Assembly: GCA_963785765.1 (NCBI GenBank)
Contig: CAWAWM010000005.1
Location: forward strand, 1 to 64,000
Length of the DNA stretch: 64,000 bases
Direction: 5' to 3'
Origin: DATBGO01 sp963785765
GTDB lineage: Bacteria; Actinomycetota; Actinomycetes; Streptosporangiales; Streptosporangiaceae
In this document: one piece after another, positions 18,718 to 27,982 of the stretch
Layout: the number at the start of each line of letters is the position of its first letter
Numbering within the stretch: position 1 is the stretch's first letter
The notes under the pieces: model-generated
The model's database searches: none
Seen by the model: the letters and a program-made list of their open reading frames with translations, nothing else
What the model was told of the DNA's origin: nothing
Program-made: the position numbers and the translations under genes

Positions 18718-19596
18718 TCATCGCGCCAGCCCCAGCGCCCGGGCCTCGGCCCGGATGCCATCGGCGAACGGGCGCGGCGCGTAGCCGAGATCGCGGATCG
18801 CGGCCTCGATGCCGAACGCCTTGTCCTCGGCCAGCCGCCGCAGCTGCTCGGCCCGGATCGGCGGATGCTGGCTGACCCGCTCGAAACCGCTGGCCAGCGC
18901 GATCACCGGCGTCAGCGGCACCGGCACGAACCGGGCCCGGCTGGCGACGGCCCGCGCGCACACCCGCAGCAGCTCGGCGAAGGACAGCGGCTCGGGCCCG
19001 GCCACGTCGTAGGTCATCCCGGCGGCACCCGGCCGCTCCACCGCGGTCAGCACCGCATCGGCGACGTCGGCGACGTGCACCGGCTGCTGCAGGTGCCTGC
19101 CGCCGCCGGGCACCGGGAGCACCCGGGTCCGGCTCAGCAGCCTGAGCAGCCGGGACAGGTTACGGTCGCCGGCGGCGCCGTAGATCATGGTGGGCCGGAT
19201 GATCGTCCACTGCAGCCGCGAGTAGCGGATCTGCCGCTCGGCGGCGAGCCTGATCCGCTTCGACGGCGCGGGCAGCGCGGTGGTCACCGCCGTCGTGGAG
19301 ACGAACACGGCGCGGCCGATCCCGGCCTGCTCGGTCGCGGCGATGATCGCCGGCGCGTGCCCGAACCCCAGCGAGGCGAGATTGACCAGCGCATCGCAGC
19401 GCGCCGCGGCGAAGACGTCGGGCAGCCGGTCGGCCTGGTCGAGATCACCGCTGACCGGCCGGGCACCGCAGCCAGCGACCGCGCGGGCCGCCGCATCACT
19501 GCGGGCCAGCGCCACTACCTCATGACCGCGCCGCGCCGCCTCGCGCAGCACGTACTCGCCGGCGAAGCCACTGCCGCCGGTGACCAGCAGCCTCAT
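18718..19596 (-). CDS. NAD-dependent epimerase/dehydratase (extended SDR)
   Basis: 292 residues. The N-terminal LLVTGGSGFAGEYVLREA is the extended-SDR TGxxGxxG nucleotide motif; DALVNLASLGFGHAP and VFVSTTAVTT correspond to the substrate strands, and RPTMIYGAAGDRNLSRLLRL to the RPxxxYG motif. The usual YxxxK is not obvious in place (RIRLAAERQIRYSRLQW lies in that region), so catalysis may differ from true epimerases. Start and stop overlap neighbours by a few bases, placing it in a leftward operon with the WbuB-like glycosyltransferase and the WecA-like enzyme. Likely modifies a nucleotide- or lipid-linked sugar. Confidence 0.8.
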   Translation of the reverse strand: MRLLVTGGSGFAGEYVLREAARRGHEVVALARSDAAARAVAGCGARPVSGDLDQADRLPDVFAAARCDALVNLASLGFGHAPAIIAATEQAGIGRAVFVSTTAVTTALPAPSKRIRLAAERQIRYSRLQWTIIRPTMIYGAAGDRNLSRLLRLLSRTRVLPVPGGGRHLQQPVHVADVADAVLTAVERPGAAGMTYDVAGPEPLSFAELLRVCARAVASRARFVPVPLTPVIALASGFERVSQHPPIRAEQLRRLAEDKAFGIEAAIRDLGYAPRPFADGIRAEARALGLAR

Positions 19597-20823
19597 CGGC
19601 GGCCGCCGGCCGTCTCGATGATCTTGCGGTACTCCCGGGCCAGCGCGGTGCGGTCGAAGTACCGCTCCACATGGGCGCGGCCCCGCTTGCCCATCAGCTG
19701 GCGCCGCTCGGGGTCACCGGCCAGCGCATGGATCGCGTCGGCGAGTGCCACGTCGTCCTCCGGCGGCACGACCACCGCGCCGGCCTCCTCGAGGATCTGC
19801 GCCGCCTCGCCGGTCACCGCGCCGACGACCGCCTTGCCGGCGGCCAGGTACTCGAACATCTTCGACGGGATGAACGTCGAGAACAGCGGCACGTCGCGCA
19901 GCGGCACCAGGCAGATGTCGGCCGCCGCCAGCAGCGCCGGAACCTCCGCGTGCGGCACGCCGGGCAGCAGCGTGACGTTGTCGAGGCCGAGTTCCTTGAT
20001 CCGGCGCTGCAGCCGGTGCTTGTCCGAGCCCTCGCCGACGAACGCGAAATGGACGGGCTCGCCGCCCAGCCGCGTCGCCGCGTCCGCGATGCCGGGCAGG
20101 CCGTGCGAGATCCCGTGCGTCCCGGCGTACAGGACCAGGCAGTCGCCCGGCCGCGCGCCGAGCCGGGCGCGCAGCGCCGGGTCGGCGGGTGCCTCCGGGT
20201 CGAACCGGCCCAGGCGTGACGCCATTGCGGATCGTGTGCACCTTCCCGGCGGGCACGCCCCGGCTGATCAGGTTCTCCCGGAACCCGTCGCTCACCACGA
20301 CGATCTCGTCCGCCGCCCGGTAGGCGGCCAGTTCCAGCCGCTCCAGCAGCCGGATCACCCGGCGGCTGGTCAGCACGCCAAGCTCGACGAAGATGGCCGG
20401 CCACAGGTCGCGGATCTCCACGATCAGCCTGGCCCGCTTGGCCCGGGCCAGCAGCCAGGCGGCGCCGATGGAGAAGAAGGTCGGCGAGGAGACGACCACC
20501 GCATCAGCCGGCCCGCTGCGCCGGCCGCCGAGCAGCACGCTAGAGATCATGAAGCTCAGGTGGCCGATCGTCTTGCGCAGCACGCCCTCGTTCGGCGTCG
20601 CGTACAGCCAGGTGCGGACGACCCGGTAGCCGTCGGTGCGCTCGGTCCGCCGGAACGCGCCGCGGTAGCGGGGCGGCACCACGCCGGTCGGATGGTTCGG
20701 CATCCCGGTGAGCACCGTCACCTCGTCGCCGTCGGCGGCCCAGGTGGCGGCCAGCGCGGACAGCCGGGCCTGCGGCGCGCCGGTCTCGGGCGGGAAGTAG
20801 TGGGTCACGATCAGGATGCGCAC
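19593..20823 (-). pseudogene. WbuB-like glycosyltransferase GT4, one frameshift
   Basis: From GTG 20823 (GAGGAA upstream) the product begins VRILIVTHYFPPETGAPQAR, the hallmark start of WbuB-type GT4 enzymes, with GMPNHPTG, VVSSPTFFSIGAAWLL and EIRDLWPAIFVELGVL. At about 20210, TIRNGVT is followed by an apparent extra C; the next frame gives LGRFDPEAPADP and a full donor domain (LYAGTHGISHGLPGIAD, FVGEGSDKHRL, FSTFIPSKMFEYLAAGKAVVGAV). One base restores a protein of about 410 residues. WbuB homologues transfer amino sugars to lipid-linked intermediates. The start overlaps the WecA-like stop by 13 bases. Confidence 0.82.
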
Positions 20824-21833
20824 GTCGGCAGGTTCCTCACGGCCCGGGCGCGGGCCAGCAGCACGGGGGAGCGGAGGTAGAGGACGAGCAGGCCCAGCCC
20901 GGCCGCGTCGGCGGCGGCCCGCAGCACCGGATGGCCGGTCAGGCTCGCGGTTCCGAGCAGGCAAAGTAACGAGGTCACGGCGCTGGTCGCCAGCGTCACC
21001 CGCTGGTGTGACCAGCCGGCATCACACAGCCGCTGATAGGTATGCGTGCGATGCGGCCGTCGAGCCAGCTTTCGCCGGACCGGATCCGGCGCTGGAGCGT
21101 CCACGCCGTGTCGGCCAGGTACAGCGCGACCGGCGCGGCCACGGCCTCCACCGGTATGCGAGCGATCAGGGCGCAGGCTACGAGCACGGCGAGCGCGGCA
21201 CCCAGCCCGTAGCTGCCGACATCGCCGAGGAACACCCGCGCGCGCAGCGCGTTCCAGGGCAGGAAGGCCAGCGCGCCGACGGCGACGGCCGCGCCGACCG
21301 GGACCAGGAACGCGTTGTGGTGCCAGGCTCCGAGGCAGGCGTAGGCGGCGCCGCCGATCGCGGCGTGCGCCGCCGAGATGCCGTTGACGCCGTCCATGAA
21401 GTTGAACGCGTTCACGAACCCGATGACCCACACCATGAGCACCACGGCCGCGGCCAGTTTCGCCGCGGTCGGCATGTCGGTGCGGAGGACCAGCAGGCAT
21501 CGCCACCGCGGCGCTCCCAGCACTCTGCAGTAACAGCCGCCGTCCGGCCGGCAGGCCGCGAAGGTCGTCGGTGAACCCGATGGCCCCGAAAACCGCGACG
21601 GCGGCCGCGAAAGTCAGCCCGGTCAAGCCATTGACCAGCAGCCCGGCCAGGATCAGCCCGACGGCGATCGGCGCGCCGCCGCCGCGCGGCGTCGGCACGG
21701 TATGCGATGACCGCAGGCCCGGTACGTCGATCGCCGCCGCCCGCTGCAGCAGCGGGATCGTCACCGGCTCAGCGGCGACCACGAAAGCGCCGCACGACCC
21801 CGCGGCGAGCACAGTAGTTAAGTCCCCCGGCAC
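20811..21833 (-). pseudogene. WecA/TagO-like undecaprenyl-phosphate sugar-1-phosphate transferase, two frameshifts
   Basis: The N-terminus from GTG 21833 has RSSHTVPTPRGGG and, further on, AIGFTDDLRGL, the cytoplasmic DD motif of the MraY/WecA superfamily. From about 21510 to 21040 the correct sequence is in a second frame and includes NAFNFMDGVNGISAAHAAIGG and FLGDVGSYGLGAALA; the original frame then resumes with HRTHTYQRL, the conserved HxH motif. About 340 residues with ten or so membrane helices when joined. It would load the first sugar phosphate onto undecaprenyl phosphate, starting glycan synthesis, and heads the leftward operon down to 14647. Confidence 0.82.
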
Positions 21834-21856
21834 GCATCGGATGCTAGCAGCTGCTG

Positions 21857-21872
21857 TGACTAAGTGTAGTCA
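21857..21872. promoter_or_regulatory. Palindrome upstream of the WecA-like gene
   Basis: TGACTA and TAGTCA are perfect inverted 6-base arms separated by AGTG, 24 bases before the GTG start at 21833, in the 75-base gap after the tyrosine kinase gene. Position and symmetry fit a repressor or activator site for the operon; no promoter hexamers were recognised beside it. Confidence 0.4.
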
Positions 21873-21908
21873 GATGGTCACGATAGGTGGCTGAAGATGG
21901 GTCACTTA

Positions 21909-23541
21909 TTACTTCGGGTGGCGGCCGTGCTTGCTGGCGATCGCGGCCGCGTCGGCTGACTGGCCGTTCGCGGGCACCGGCACGTTCGCCAGCGCCGCCT
22001 CGGACGCGTACGGCCCGTAGCCGTAACCGTAGCCATAGCCGTTCCCGTACCCATGGCCGTAGCCGTTCTGCCTGGTCACCTCGTTCAGGACGGTGCCCAC
22101 CACGGTCGCGTTGACCTGGGCGAGCTTCTCCGCGGCCCGCTGCAGGTCATTGCCCCGGGTCTGGCCGGCCGCCACCACGAGCAGCGTCGCGTCGGCTTCC
22201 TTCGACAGGATCACCGCGTCGGTGACCGGCAGCACCGGCGGGCTGTCGATCAGGACCAGGCTGAACTGCTGGCGCAGCGCCGCGAACAGCTGCCGGGCCG
22301 CCGGGCTGCTGAGCAGCTCCGCCGGGTTGGGCGGCAGTGCGCCCGCGCCGAGCAGGCTCAGGCCCTCGTGGCCGGGCACCGGCTGGATGACCTGCTCCAG
22401 CCGCTCCTCGCCGAGCAGCACGGTGGTCAGGCCGGCCTGCTCGTCGAGCCCGAAGAACTTGCCCAGCCGGGGCCGCCGCAGGTCGCAGGAGACCAGCACC
22501 ACCTGCTGGCCCGGCCTGGGCGAAGACCGCGCCCAGGTTGGCCAGCGTCGAGGTCTTGCCCTCGGCGGCCGCCGGGCTGGTGATCAGGATGGTCCGCAGC
22601 TCGCGTTCCAGCTGGGCGAACTGCAGCGAGGTCCGCAGCGACCGGTACGCCTCGGCGGCCGGCGCGGTCGGCTTGGCCGTCGCCACAAGCACCGGCTTGT
22701 CCTTGCGCTTCCACGACGTCACCATCGGGACCATGGCCAGCACCGGGGTGCCGGTCAGCTGCTCGGCCTCGTCCTTGGTGGCCACCGCGTCGTCGAGGTT
22801 GTCGCGCAGGAACGCCGCGGCGAGGCCCAGGATCAGGCCGGCGGCCAGCCCGAGCAGCCCGTTCTGCACGGGCTTGGGCGCGCTCGGCGAGGTCGGGGCC
22901 TCGGCGGGCGTGACCAGGGCCACGCCGTCACTCGCCACCGAGCCGTTGATCTGCATCTGGGCCAGCTGTTCCTTGAGCACCACCTGCTGGTTGACCAGGG
23001 CGGCGACTCTGTGACGATCCGCCGGGCGTACCGTGCAGGTTGCTGATCTGCTTCTTCAGCGACCGGATCTGAGTGCGCAGCTGCGCCTCCGTTGCGGTCA
23101 GGCCGTTGTAGCGCCACGGTCTGCTGATACGTCACGAATGCCCGGGCGTAGGTGTTGGCCGTGCGCGCAGCTAGCGCCGGGTCGGCGGCTATCGCGGTAA
23201 TCGCGATCACGTTGGTCTGCGCCACCTCGGCCGCCGATACCGCAGGCGCACTGCCGAGCTTGCTGGTCACGGCGCTCTCCACCGGCGCGCTCGTCACCAG
23301 CAGCAGCTCGGTCTGCACGTCGGTCGGGGTGACGTACTGCGGCGCTGTCAAGCGCCGAGGGACCGCCGACGGACTGGATCAGGACCTGCGCCGTCGACGT
23401 GTACTGCTTGGCCTCGGTGAAGGACAGCGCCAGGCTGATGCCTAAGCCCGCGACGGCGAGCCCGGCCACCCACCACTTCCGCCGCCGCACCAGCTGGATG
23501 TAGCTGCGGAGAGTCGGCTCGGTACCGAGCTCGCTTGTCAT
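21909..23541 (-). pseudogene. Wzc-type polysaccharide co-polymerase/tyrosine autokinase, about three frameshifts
   Basis: The N-terminal Wzz part begins TLRSYIQLVRRRKWWVAGLAVAGLGISLAL (first membrane helix); after shifts near 23350 and 23050 the second helix LLGLAAGLILGLAAAFLRD follows, then a BY-kinase domain: Walker A in ITSPAAAEGKTSTLANLG, Walker A' VLVSCDLRRPRLGKFF (after a shift near 22500) and Walker B FSLVLIDSPPVL. The tail has a cluster of eight tyrosines (around 22015-22070), the usual autophosphorylation site. Such proteins control chain length and export. The cognate phosphatase is divergently encoded at 23671. Joined length is about 540 residues, normal for the family. Confidence 0.83.
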
Positions 23542-23595
23542 GCGTTACCCCCGACCGTCATTGCGATGATGAGCAAGCAGTGAGTGTACTAGTGG

Positions 23596-23608
23596 TTACT
23601 CTGAGTAA
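23596..23608. promoter_or_regulatory. Palindrome in the kinase/phosphatase divergent region
   Basis: TTACTC-T-GAGTAA is a perfect 6-1-6 inverted repeat between the divergent tyrosine kinase (start 23541) and phosphatase (start 23671). It could serve both genes. A near copy, TTACTCTCAGTAG, lies at 57168-57180 in the divergent region between the CapD-like gene and the first LCP gene, which also concern surface glycans. Confidence 0.45.
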
Positions 23609-23670
23609 ATGACCTTTCCTGGGTACTCCGTTACCGTGACGGGGCCGTTACTACCCTGCCCTTACGCCGC

Positions 23671-24339
23671 ATGACCGATGTCCTGGTGCTTTGCGCGGCC
23701 AACATGTGCCGGTCCCCGATGGCCGCCGCGCTGCTGACCCGCGAGCTAGAGACACGCGGGCTAGCCGCCCGGGAGGTACACGCCCCGGGCCCGGGCGTGA
23801 CCGTGCGCTCAGCCGGACTGCTCGTGGACGGCGAGCCGCCGGCCCCGCTGGCCACCTCGGCCATGGCCGATCGCGGGCTCGACATCTCCGCGCACCGCAG
23901 CCGGGTGGTCCGCCCGGCTGACCTGACCGCCGCCGGGCTGGTGCTCGCGATGGCCCGGGCCCAGCTACGCGAGGCGGTCGTGCTGGTTCCCGAGGTGTGG
24001 CCGCGGGCCTTCACCCTCAAGGAACTGGTGCGCCGCGGCGAGCAGATCGGGCCGCGGCCGCCCGGCATGAGCCTCGCTGACTGGCTCGACCAGGCGCATG
24101 AGGGCCGGGACCGCGCGGCGCTGCTCGGCGACAGTCCCGACGATGACGTCGCCGACCCGATCGGCGGCCCGCCGCAGGCCTTCGCGCAGACCGCCGACCT
24201 GCTCAGCGACCTGACTCACCGGCTCGCCGACCTCTGCTGGCCAGCAGCACGGCCGGCTGCGCCAGCAGGCGGGCGGCCGCCCGGCCCGCGCGGGGACCTT
24301 GGACTCTGGCCGCATGCGACTGGCTGGATGGACAATTGA
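23671..24339 (+). CDS. Low-molecular-weight protein-tyrosine phosphatase (Wzb-like)
   Basis: 222 residues. VLVLCAANMCRSPMAAALL near the N-terminus is the phosphate-binding loop C-x5-R-S (here CAANMCRS rather than the common CTGNICRS). DPIGGPPQAFAQTAD supplies the general-acid DP motif. Inferred role: dephosphorylation of the divergently encoded tyrosine kinase, giving the cycling needed for polysaccharide assembly. The C-terminal 40 residues, rich in Pro, Ala and Gly, extend past the family's usual end. ATG 23671 has no good ribosome site, so the mRNA may be leaderless or nearly so. Confidence 0.88.
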   Translation: MTDVLVLCAANMCRSPMAAALLTRELETRGLAAREVHAPGPGVTVRSAGLLVDGEPPAPLATSAMADRGLDISAHRSRVVRPADLTAAGLVLAMARAQLREAVVLVPEVWPRAFTLKELVRRGEQIGPRPPGMSLADWLDQAHEGRDRAALLGDSPDDDVADPIGGPPQAFAQTADLLSDLTHRLADLCWPAARPAAPAGGRPPGPRGDLGLWPHATGWMDN

Positions 24340-24343
24340 CCAC

Positions 24344-24943
24344 ATGTCCATCCGGTCGATTGCCGACTATCTAGCTGAACATCCGTTCTTCGCCGGCCTT
24401 GACGCCGGCTCTGTTCAGGAACTCGCCGGGTGCGCGCGCAACGAGCACTTCCGGGCCGGGGAGTACCTGTTCCGCGAGGGCGCCACGGCCGAGCATTTCT
24501 ACGTCATCATGCACGGCCGGGTCGCGCTCGAGCTCTCGGACGCGAACTCCGGGCCACACGTCCTGGAATCGGCTGGCGAGGGTGAGGTCCTGGACTGGCC
24601 ATGGCTGATTCCGCCGCACCGCTGGCTCTCCGATGCCCGGGCGGTGGAGCCCACCAGCGTGGTGTCGCTGGAGTCGGCCTGCCTGCGCGGGAAACAAGAC
24701 GCCAACCCGCGGCTGGGTTATGAGTTCGCGCAGCGCGTGGCGCAGGTCATGTCGTACCGCCTGATGGCGACCCGCGTGCGCCTGCTCGACCTCTACGGCG
24801 CCCCGGAGCCGGCTGGGCCCGGGCCGCTGGCAGGCGAACCGACCGAGGCCAGCCCGGCCAGCACGGTGAGCCCGGCCAGCCGGTGGGCCCGGCGACGGTG
24901 GGCCCGGCCAGCACGGAGGGCCCGGTCAGTCCGGCCAACTTAG
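24344..24943 (+). CDS. Cyclic nucleotide-binding domain protein without DNA-binding domain
   Basis: 199 residues from ATG 24344, four bases after the phosphatase stop; earlier in-frame ATGs overlap that gene. IADYLAEHPFFAGLDAGSVQELAGCA, FRAGEYLFREGATAEHFYVIMHGRVALEL and AGEGEVLDWPWLIPPHRW form one cNMP-binding beta-roll like the sensor half of Crp/Fnr proteins. No helix-turn-helix follows; instead there is a Pro/Ser-rich then Arg-rich tail (from residue 165). The phosphate-cassette Arg-Ala is not seen, so ligand binding is uncertain. Probably co-transcribed with the phosphatase. Its stop overlaps that of the convergent gene. Confidence 0.78.
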   Translation: MSIRSIADYLAEHPFFAGLDAGSVQELAGCARNEHFRAGEYLFREGATAEHFYVIMHGRVALELSDANSGPHVLESAGEGEVLDWPWLIPPHRWLSDARAVEPTSVVSLESACLRGKQDANPRLGYEFAQRVAQVMSYRLMATRVRLLDLYGAPEPAGPGPLAGEPTEASPASTVSPASRWARRRWARPARRARSVRPT

Positions 24944-25875
24944 GGCAGCAAGACGATCTTGCCCAGCGTGTGCCGCTGCTCCAGCTCCGCGAAGGCGTCC
25001 CGCACCTGATCCAGCGGATAGGTTTTCGCGATCGGCACCACCAGCTCGCCGCTGGCCACCAGGGCGGCCAGCTCGGACAGCACCGCGGCCGGGTCCTCGA
25101 CCGTGGCCATGCCGGCCATCTTGACCCCGGTTTTCTGGGCGGCCGCGTAGTCGATGATCGTGTCGATCCGCTCCTTGGGCACGCCGAGCTGCAGGGCCAG
25201 GTCCACGTACCCGCCGCCGAAACAGTCGATGAAGGCGCTAAGGCCCTCCGGGGCGGCGGCCTTCAGCCGGTCGGCTAGGCCGTCGCCGTAGGCCACCGGC
25301 GTGACCCCGACCGAGGTCAGCCACCCGGCCCTGGCCGGTCCCGCGATGCCGAGCACGGTAGCCCCCGCGTGCCGCGCGAGCTGGACGGCGATCGATCCGA
25401 CGCCGCCGGCCGCGGCCGAGACCGCCACCGTGTCGCCGGCGCCGGCGCCGACGGCGCGGATGGTCGCCCACGCGGTGACGCCCGCGACGGCCAGCGAGCC
25501 TGCCACCTCCCAGGGCACCCCGGCCGGCTTGGCCACCAGCTGGCCGGCCGGGACGCTGACGAACTCGGCATGGCTGGACCGCTCGTCGGACCACCCGATG
25601 ACCTCGTCGCCCACGGCCACCGACGTGACCCCGTCACCGACCTCGGTCACGACCCCGGCGAAATCGGTGCCCTCGCCCTCCGGGAAGGTCGCGGGCCACC
25701 GGTCGTGCAGCAGCCCCCTCCTGATCGAAGCCTCGCCCGGATTGATGGCGGCCGCCTTCACCTGCACGACCGCCCGCCCGGCGGTGGCCCGGGGGCGGGG
25801 CACCTGCACTACCTGAAGCACGTCACCTTCGCCGTACTGCTCGAATCGCACTGCTCGCATCGTCTCGTCAGCCAT
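24940..25875 (-). CDS. Quinone-oxidoreductase-like NADP-dependent MDR protein
   Basis: About 311 residues. MRAVRFEQYGEGDVLQVV, AAAINPGEASIRRG, FPEGEGTDFAGVVTEVG and VAVSAAAGGVGSIAVQLARHAGATVLG (nucleotide-binding AxxGxxG) define a zinc-independent MDR enzyme of the quinone oxidoreductase/crotonyl reductase kind. Zinc ligands are absent. ATG 25875 (MADETMRAV) is used; ATG 25860 is equally possible because no ribosome site decides. It stands alone on the bottom strand and converges with the cNMP-binding gene, overlapping by four bases. Physiological substrate unknown. Confidence 0.82.
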   Translation of the reverse strand: MADETMRAVRFEQYGEGDVLQVVQVPRPRATAGRAVVQVKAAAINPGEASIRRGLLHDRWPATFPEGEGTDFAGVVTEVGDGVTSVAVGDEVIGWSDERSSHAEFVSVPAGQLVAKPAGVPWEVAGSLAVAGVTAWATIRAVGAGAGDTVAVSAAAGGVGSIAVQLARHAGATVLGIAGPARAGWLTSVGVTPVAYGDGLADRLKAAAPEGLSAFIDCFGGGYVDLALQLGVPKERIDTIIDYAAAQKTGVKMAGMATVEDPAAVLSELAALVASGELVVPIAKTYPLDQVRDAFAELEQRHTLGKIVLLP

Positions 25876-26069
25876 GGCGGCTGTAACCACGCACATGGCC
25901 CGAACATTTCGGTGCCGCGCGCCTTTTCATCCGGCGCCGCCCACGCGCCGGTGGCGATGCGTAGCGTTCGCTTACGGTGAGTCGCATCGTGCTGTACCGT
26001 TTCGGCACGACGGTCGGCCTGATGGTCGGCGTCGTGCCCGAGAAGGCTTCGCTTGGGGGAGCCCTAACT

Positions 26070-26745
26070 ATGCGAATGTTCATTGCCGGGATAGACGGTT
26101 ACATTGGCTGGTCGCTGGCCCAGCATCTGGCCCGGCGCGGGCACGAGGTCGCCGGTGCCGACGCGCTGATGCGCCGGTCCTGGGTCGAAGGAATGGGATC
26201 CGTCAGTGCCATCCCTATCGCCGAAATCGATGACCGCCTTGCCGCTCTGCGCGAGCACTCTGGCCAGGAAGTGCCGTTCTGGCAGGGGGATCTGCGGGAA
26301 TGTGAGCTTAGTCGAGCACATCTTCCGGGACTTTCAGCCGGAAGCGGTCATTCATCTTGGCGAGTGCCCACCGGCCCCATATTCGATGATTGACCGCGAG
26401 CGGACGATGTTCGTCCAGATCAAACGGCGCTGGAGAACCCTCCGCAACCAGGCGAGTACCGCGTTTTCAACCAGTTCGACGAGGTCTACAGGATCCGCGA
26501 CCTGGCCGGGATCGTCAGGGACGCGGCCCGTGACATCGGCCTCAAGGCCGAGGTAGCGCCCGTCGAGAACCCGAGGGGCACCGGTCGAGCGGCACGACCA
26601 TCACTACGCGCCCGATCACAAGAAGCTCAGCGAACTCGGTTACCGTCCCGCCCGCGACGTGGCCAAAGAAGTGCGGATCATGCTCGAGGACCTGCCCTCG
26701 CATCGGGAGCGGATCGCCCGACATCAGCAGGTCAGGCTGCCTGAC
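26070..26745 (+). pseudogene. UDP-sulfoquinovose-synthase-like gene with central deletion and frameshifts
   Basis: ATG 26070 has GGGGGAG nine bases upstream. MRMFIAGIDGYIGWSLAQHL (extended-SDR motif), RRSWVEGMGSVSAIPIAEI and, one frame over from about 26305, FRDFQPEAVIHLGECPPAPYSMIDRER closely follow the SqdB/SQD1/Agl3 family, where the S-Y/F-SMIDRE stretch is diagnostic. The sequence then jumps straight to ENPPQPGEYRVFNQFDEVY, near the C-terminal third, and after another shift to YAPDHKKLSELGYRP. The intervening 150 or so residues with the catalytic Tyr and Lys are missing. The family makes UDP-sulfoquinovose from UDP-glucose and sulfite. As written it is inactive. Confidence 0.78.
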
Positions 26746-27982
26746 GTGCACGGGAACGGCACGCGACAGCGCGTCGGCTACCTGGCCGCGCGCACCGGCG
26801 ACGAGCGGCCGGCCGCTCACCAGGCTGGTGAGTACATCCCCTTTCACCGCCCGCTGATCGAAGAGGAAGACCTGACCGCCGTCCGGCAGGCACTGCAGAG
26901 CGGCTGGCTGACGCACGGAGCGAAGTGCCGGGAATTCGAGACGGCGTTCGCGGCGCATGTCGGCGCGGGCCGGGCGGTGGCGCTTTCCTCGTGCACCGCG
27001 GCGCTGCACCTCGCGCTCATCGCGCTCGGCGTTGGTCCCGGGGACGAGGTCGTGACCACGCCGCTGACGTTCTGCTCGTGCGCACAGGTGATCGAGCACG
27101 TGGGCGCGAGGCCGGTGTTCGCCGACATCGACTCGGTGACGATGCAGATCGACCCCGCGCAGGTCGAGCGGGTGCTCGGACCGCGGACCAAGGCGATTAT
27201 CGCGGTCGATTACGGCGGGCACCCATGCCGGATCGACGAGATCGTCAAGATGGCTGCGGCCCGCGGGATCGCCGTCATCGAGGACGCCGCGCATTCTCTC
27301 GGCGCGGCCGTCGGCGACCGGCCCGTCGGCTCGATCGCCGACGTTACCGCCTTCTCGTTCTACGCCACCAAGAGCATCACGACCGGCGAGGGCGGGATGC
27401 TCACCACCGCAGACCATCAGCTGGCCGATCGCGTGGAACGACTGCGTATGAGTGGCATCGAGCGCGACGCCTGGCGCAGGTACGCGAGGGGCGGCAACTG
27501 GTCCTATGACGTGCCCGAGATCGGGTTCAAGATGAGCATGACGGACTTCCAGGCTGCGCTCGGCCTCAGCCAGCTGCGCGCGGGAGCCCGCGATCAGGGC
27601 GCGCCGCGAGATGATCGCGGCCCGGTACTCGGCCGCTTTCGCCGCGCTGGGCGACCTTGTCGAGCTGCCCGTGGTGGAGGAGGGCGTGCGCTCCGCCTGG
27701 CACCTGTACCCGCTGCGCCTGGCCGGCGCGGCGCGCGGACGGCGCGACCAGCTCATCGAGGATCTTGACCGGTTCGGCATCGGCTCCAGCGTGCACTACA
27801 AGCCGCTGCACCTCAACTCCTACATCAAGGAGCGGCTGGGCTTCCACGGCGGCGAGTACCCGGTATGCGAGGACAGCAGCGCGCGGGTGCTGTCGCTGCC
27901 CTTGCACCCGGGGATGTCGGAGGGGGACGTCGACCGCGTGATCAGCGCGGTGTCGAGCCTGGTCGGCAGCTATGCGCGGTGA
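26746..27982 (+). CDS. DegT/DnrJ/EryC1 sugar aminotransferase, one frameshift
   Basis: Joined length about 410 residues. YIPFHRPLIEEEDLTAVRQALQSGWLTHG is the family's N-terminal signature; VALSSCTAALHLALIALGVGPGDEV and EDAAHSLGA are PLP-pocket motifs; FSFYATKSITTGEGGML carries the Schiff-base Lys. After QLR near 27585 one base breaks the frame; REMIAARYSAAFAALGD continues in the next frame to TGA at 27982, with HYKPLHLNSYIKERLGF. It transfers an amino group to a keto nucleotide sugar. The GTG at 26746 is a best guess because the sqdB-like remnant runs into the same frame. The sugar transferase overlaps its end. Confidence 0.8.

Noticed and set aside
18406..20880. 824-codon top-strand open frame
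   Set aside because: Covers four bottom-strand genes with clear family motifs; its own translation is low-complexity Arg/Pro/Ser.
14647..24339. Interpretation as a secondary-metabolite (polyketide or peptide) cluster because of FkbM, DegT and the MDR fusion
   Set aside because: No PKS, NRPS, carrier-protein or RiPP signature; flippase, Wzc-like, WecA-like and glycosyltransferases clearly indicate polysaccharide synthesis.
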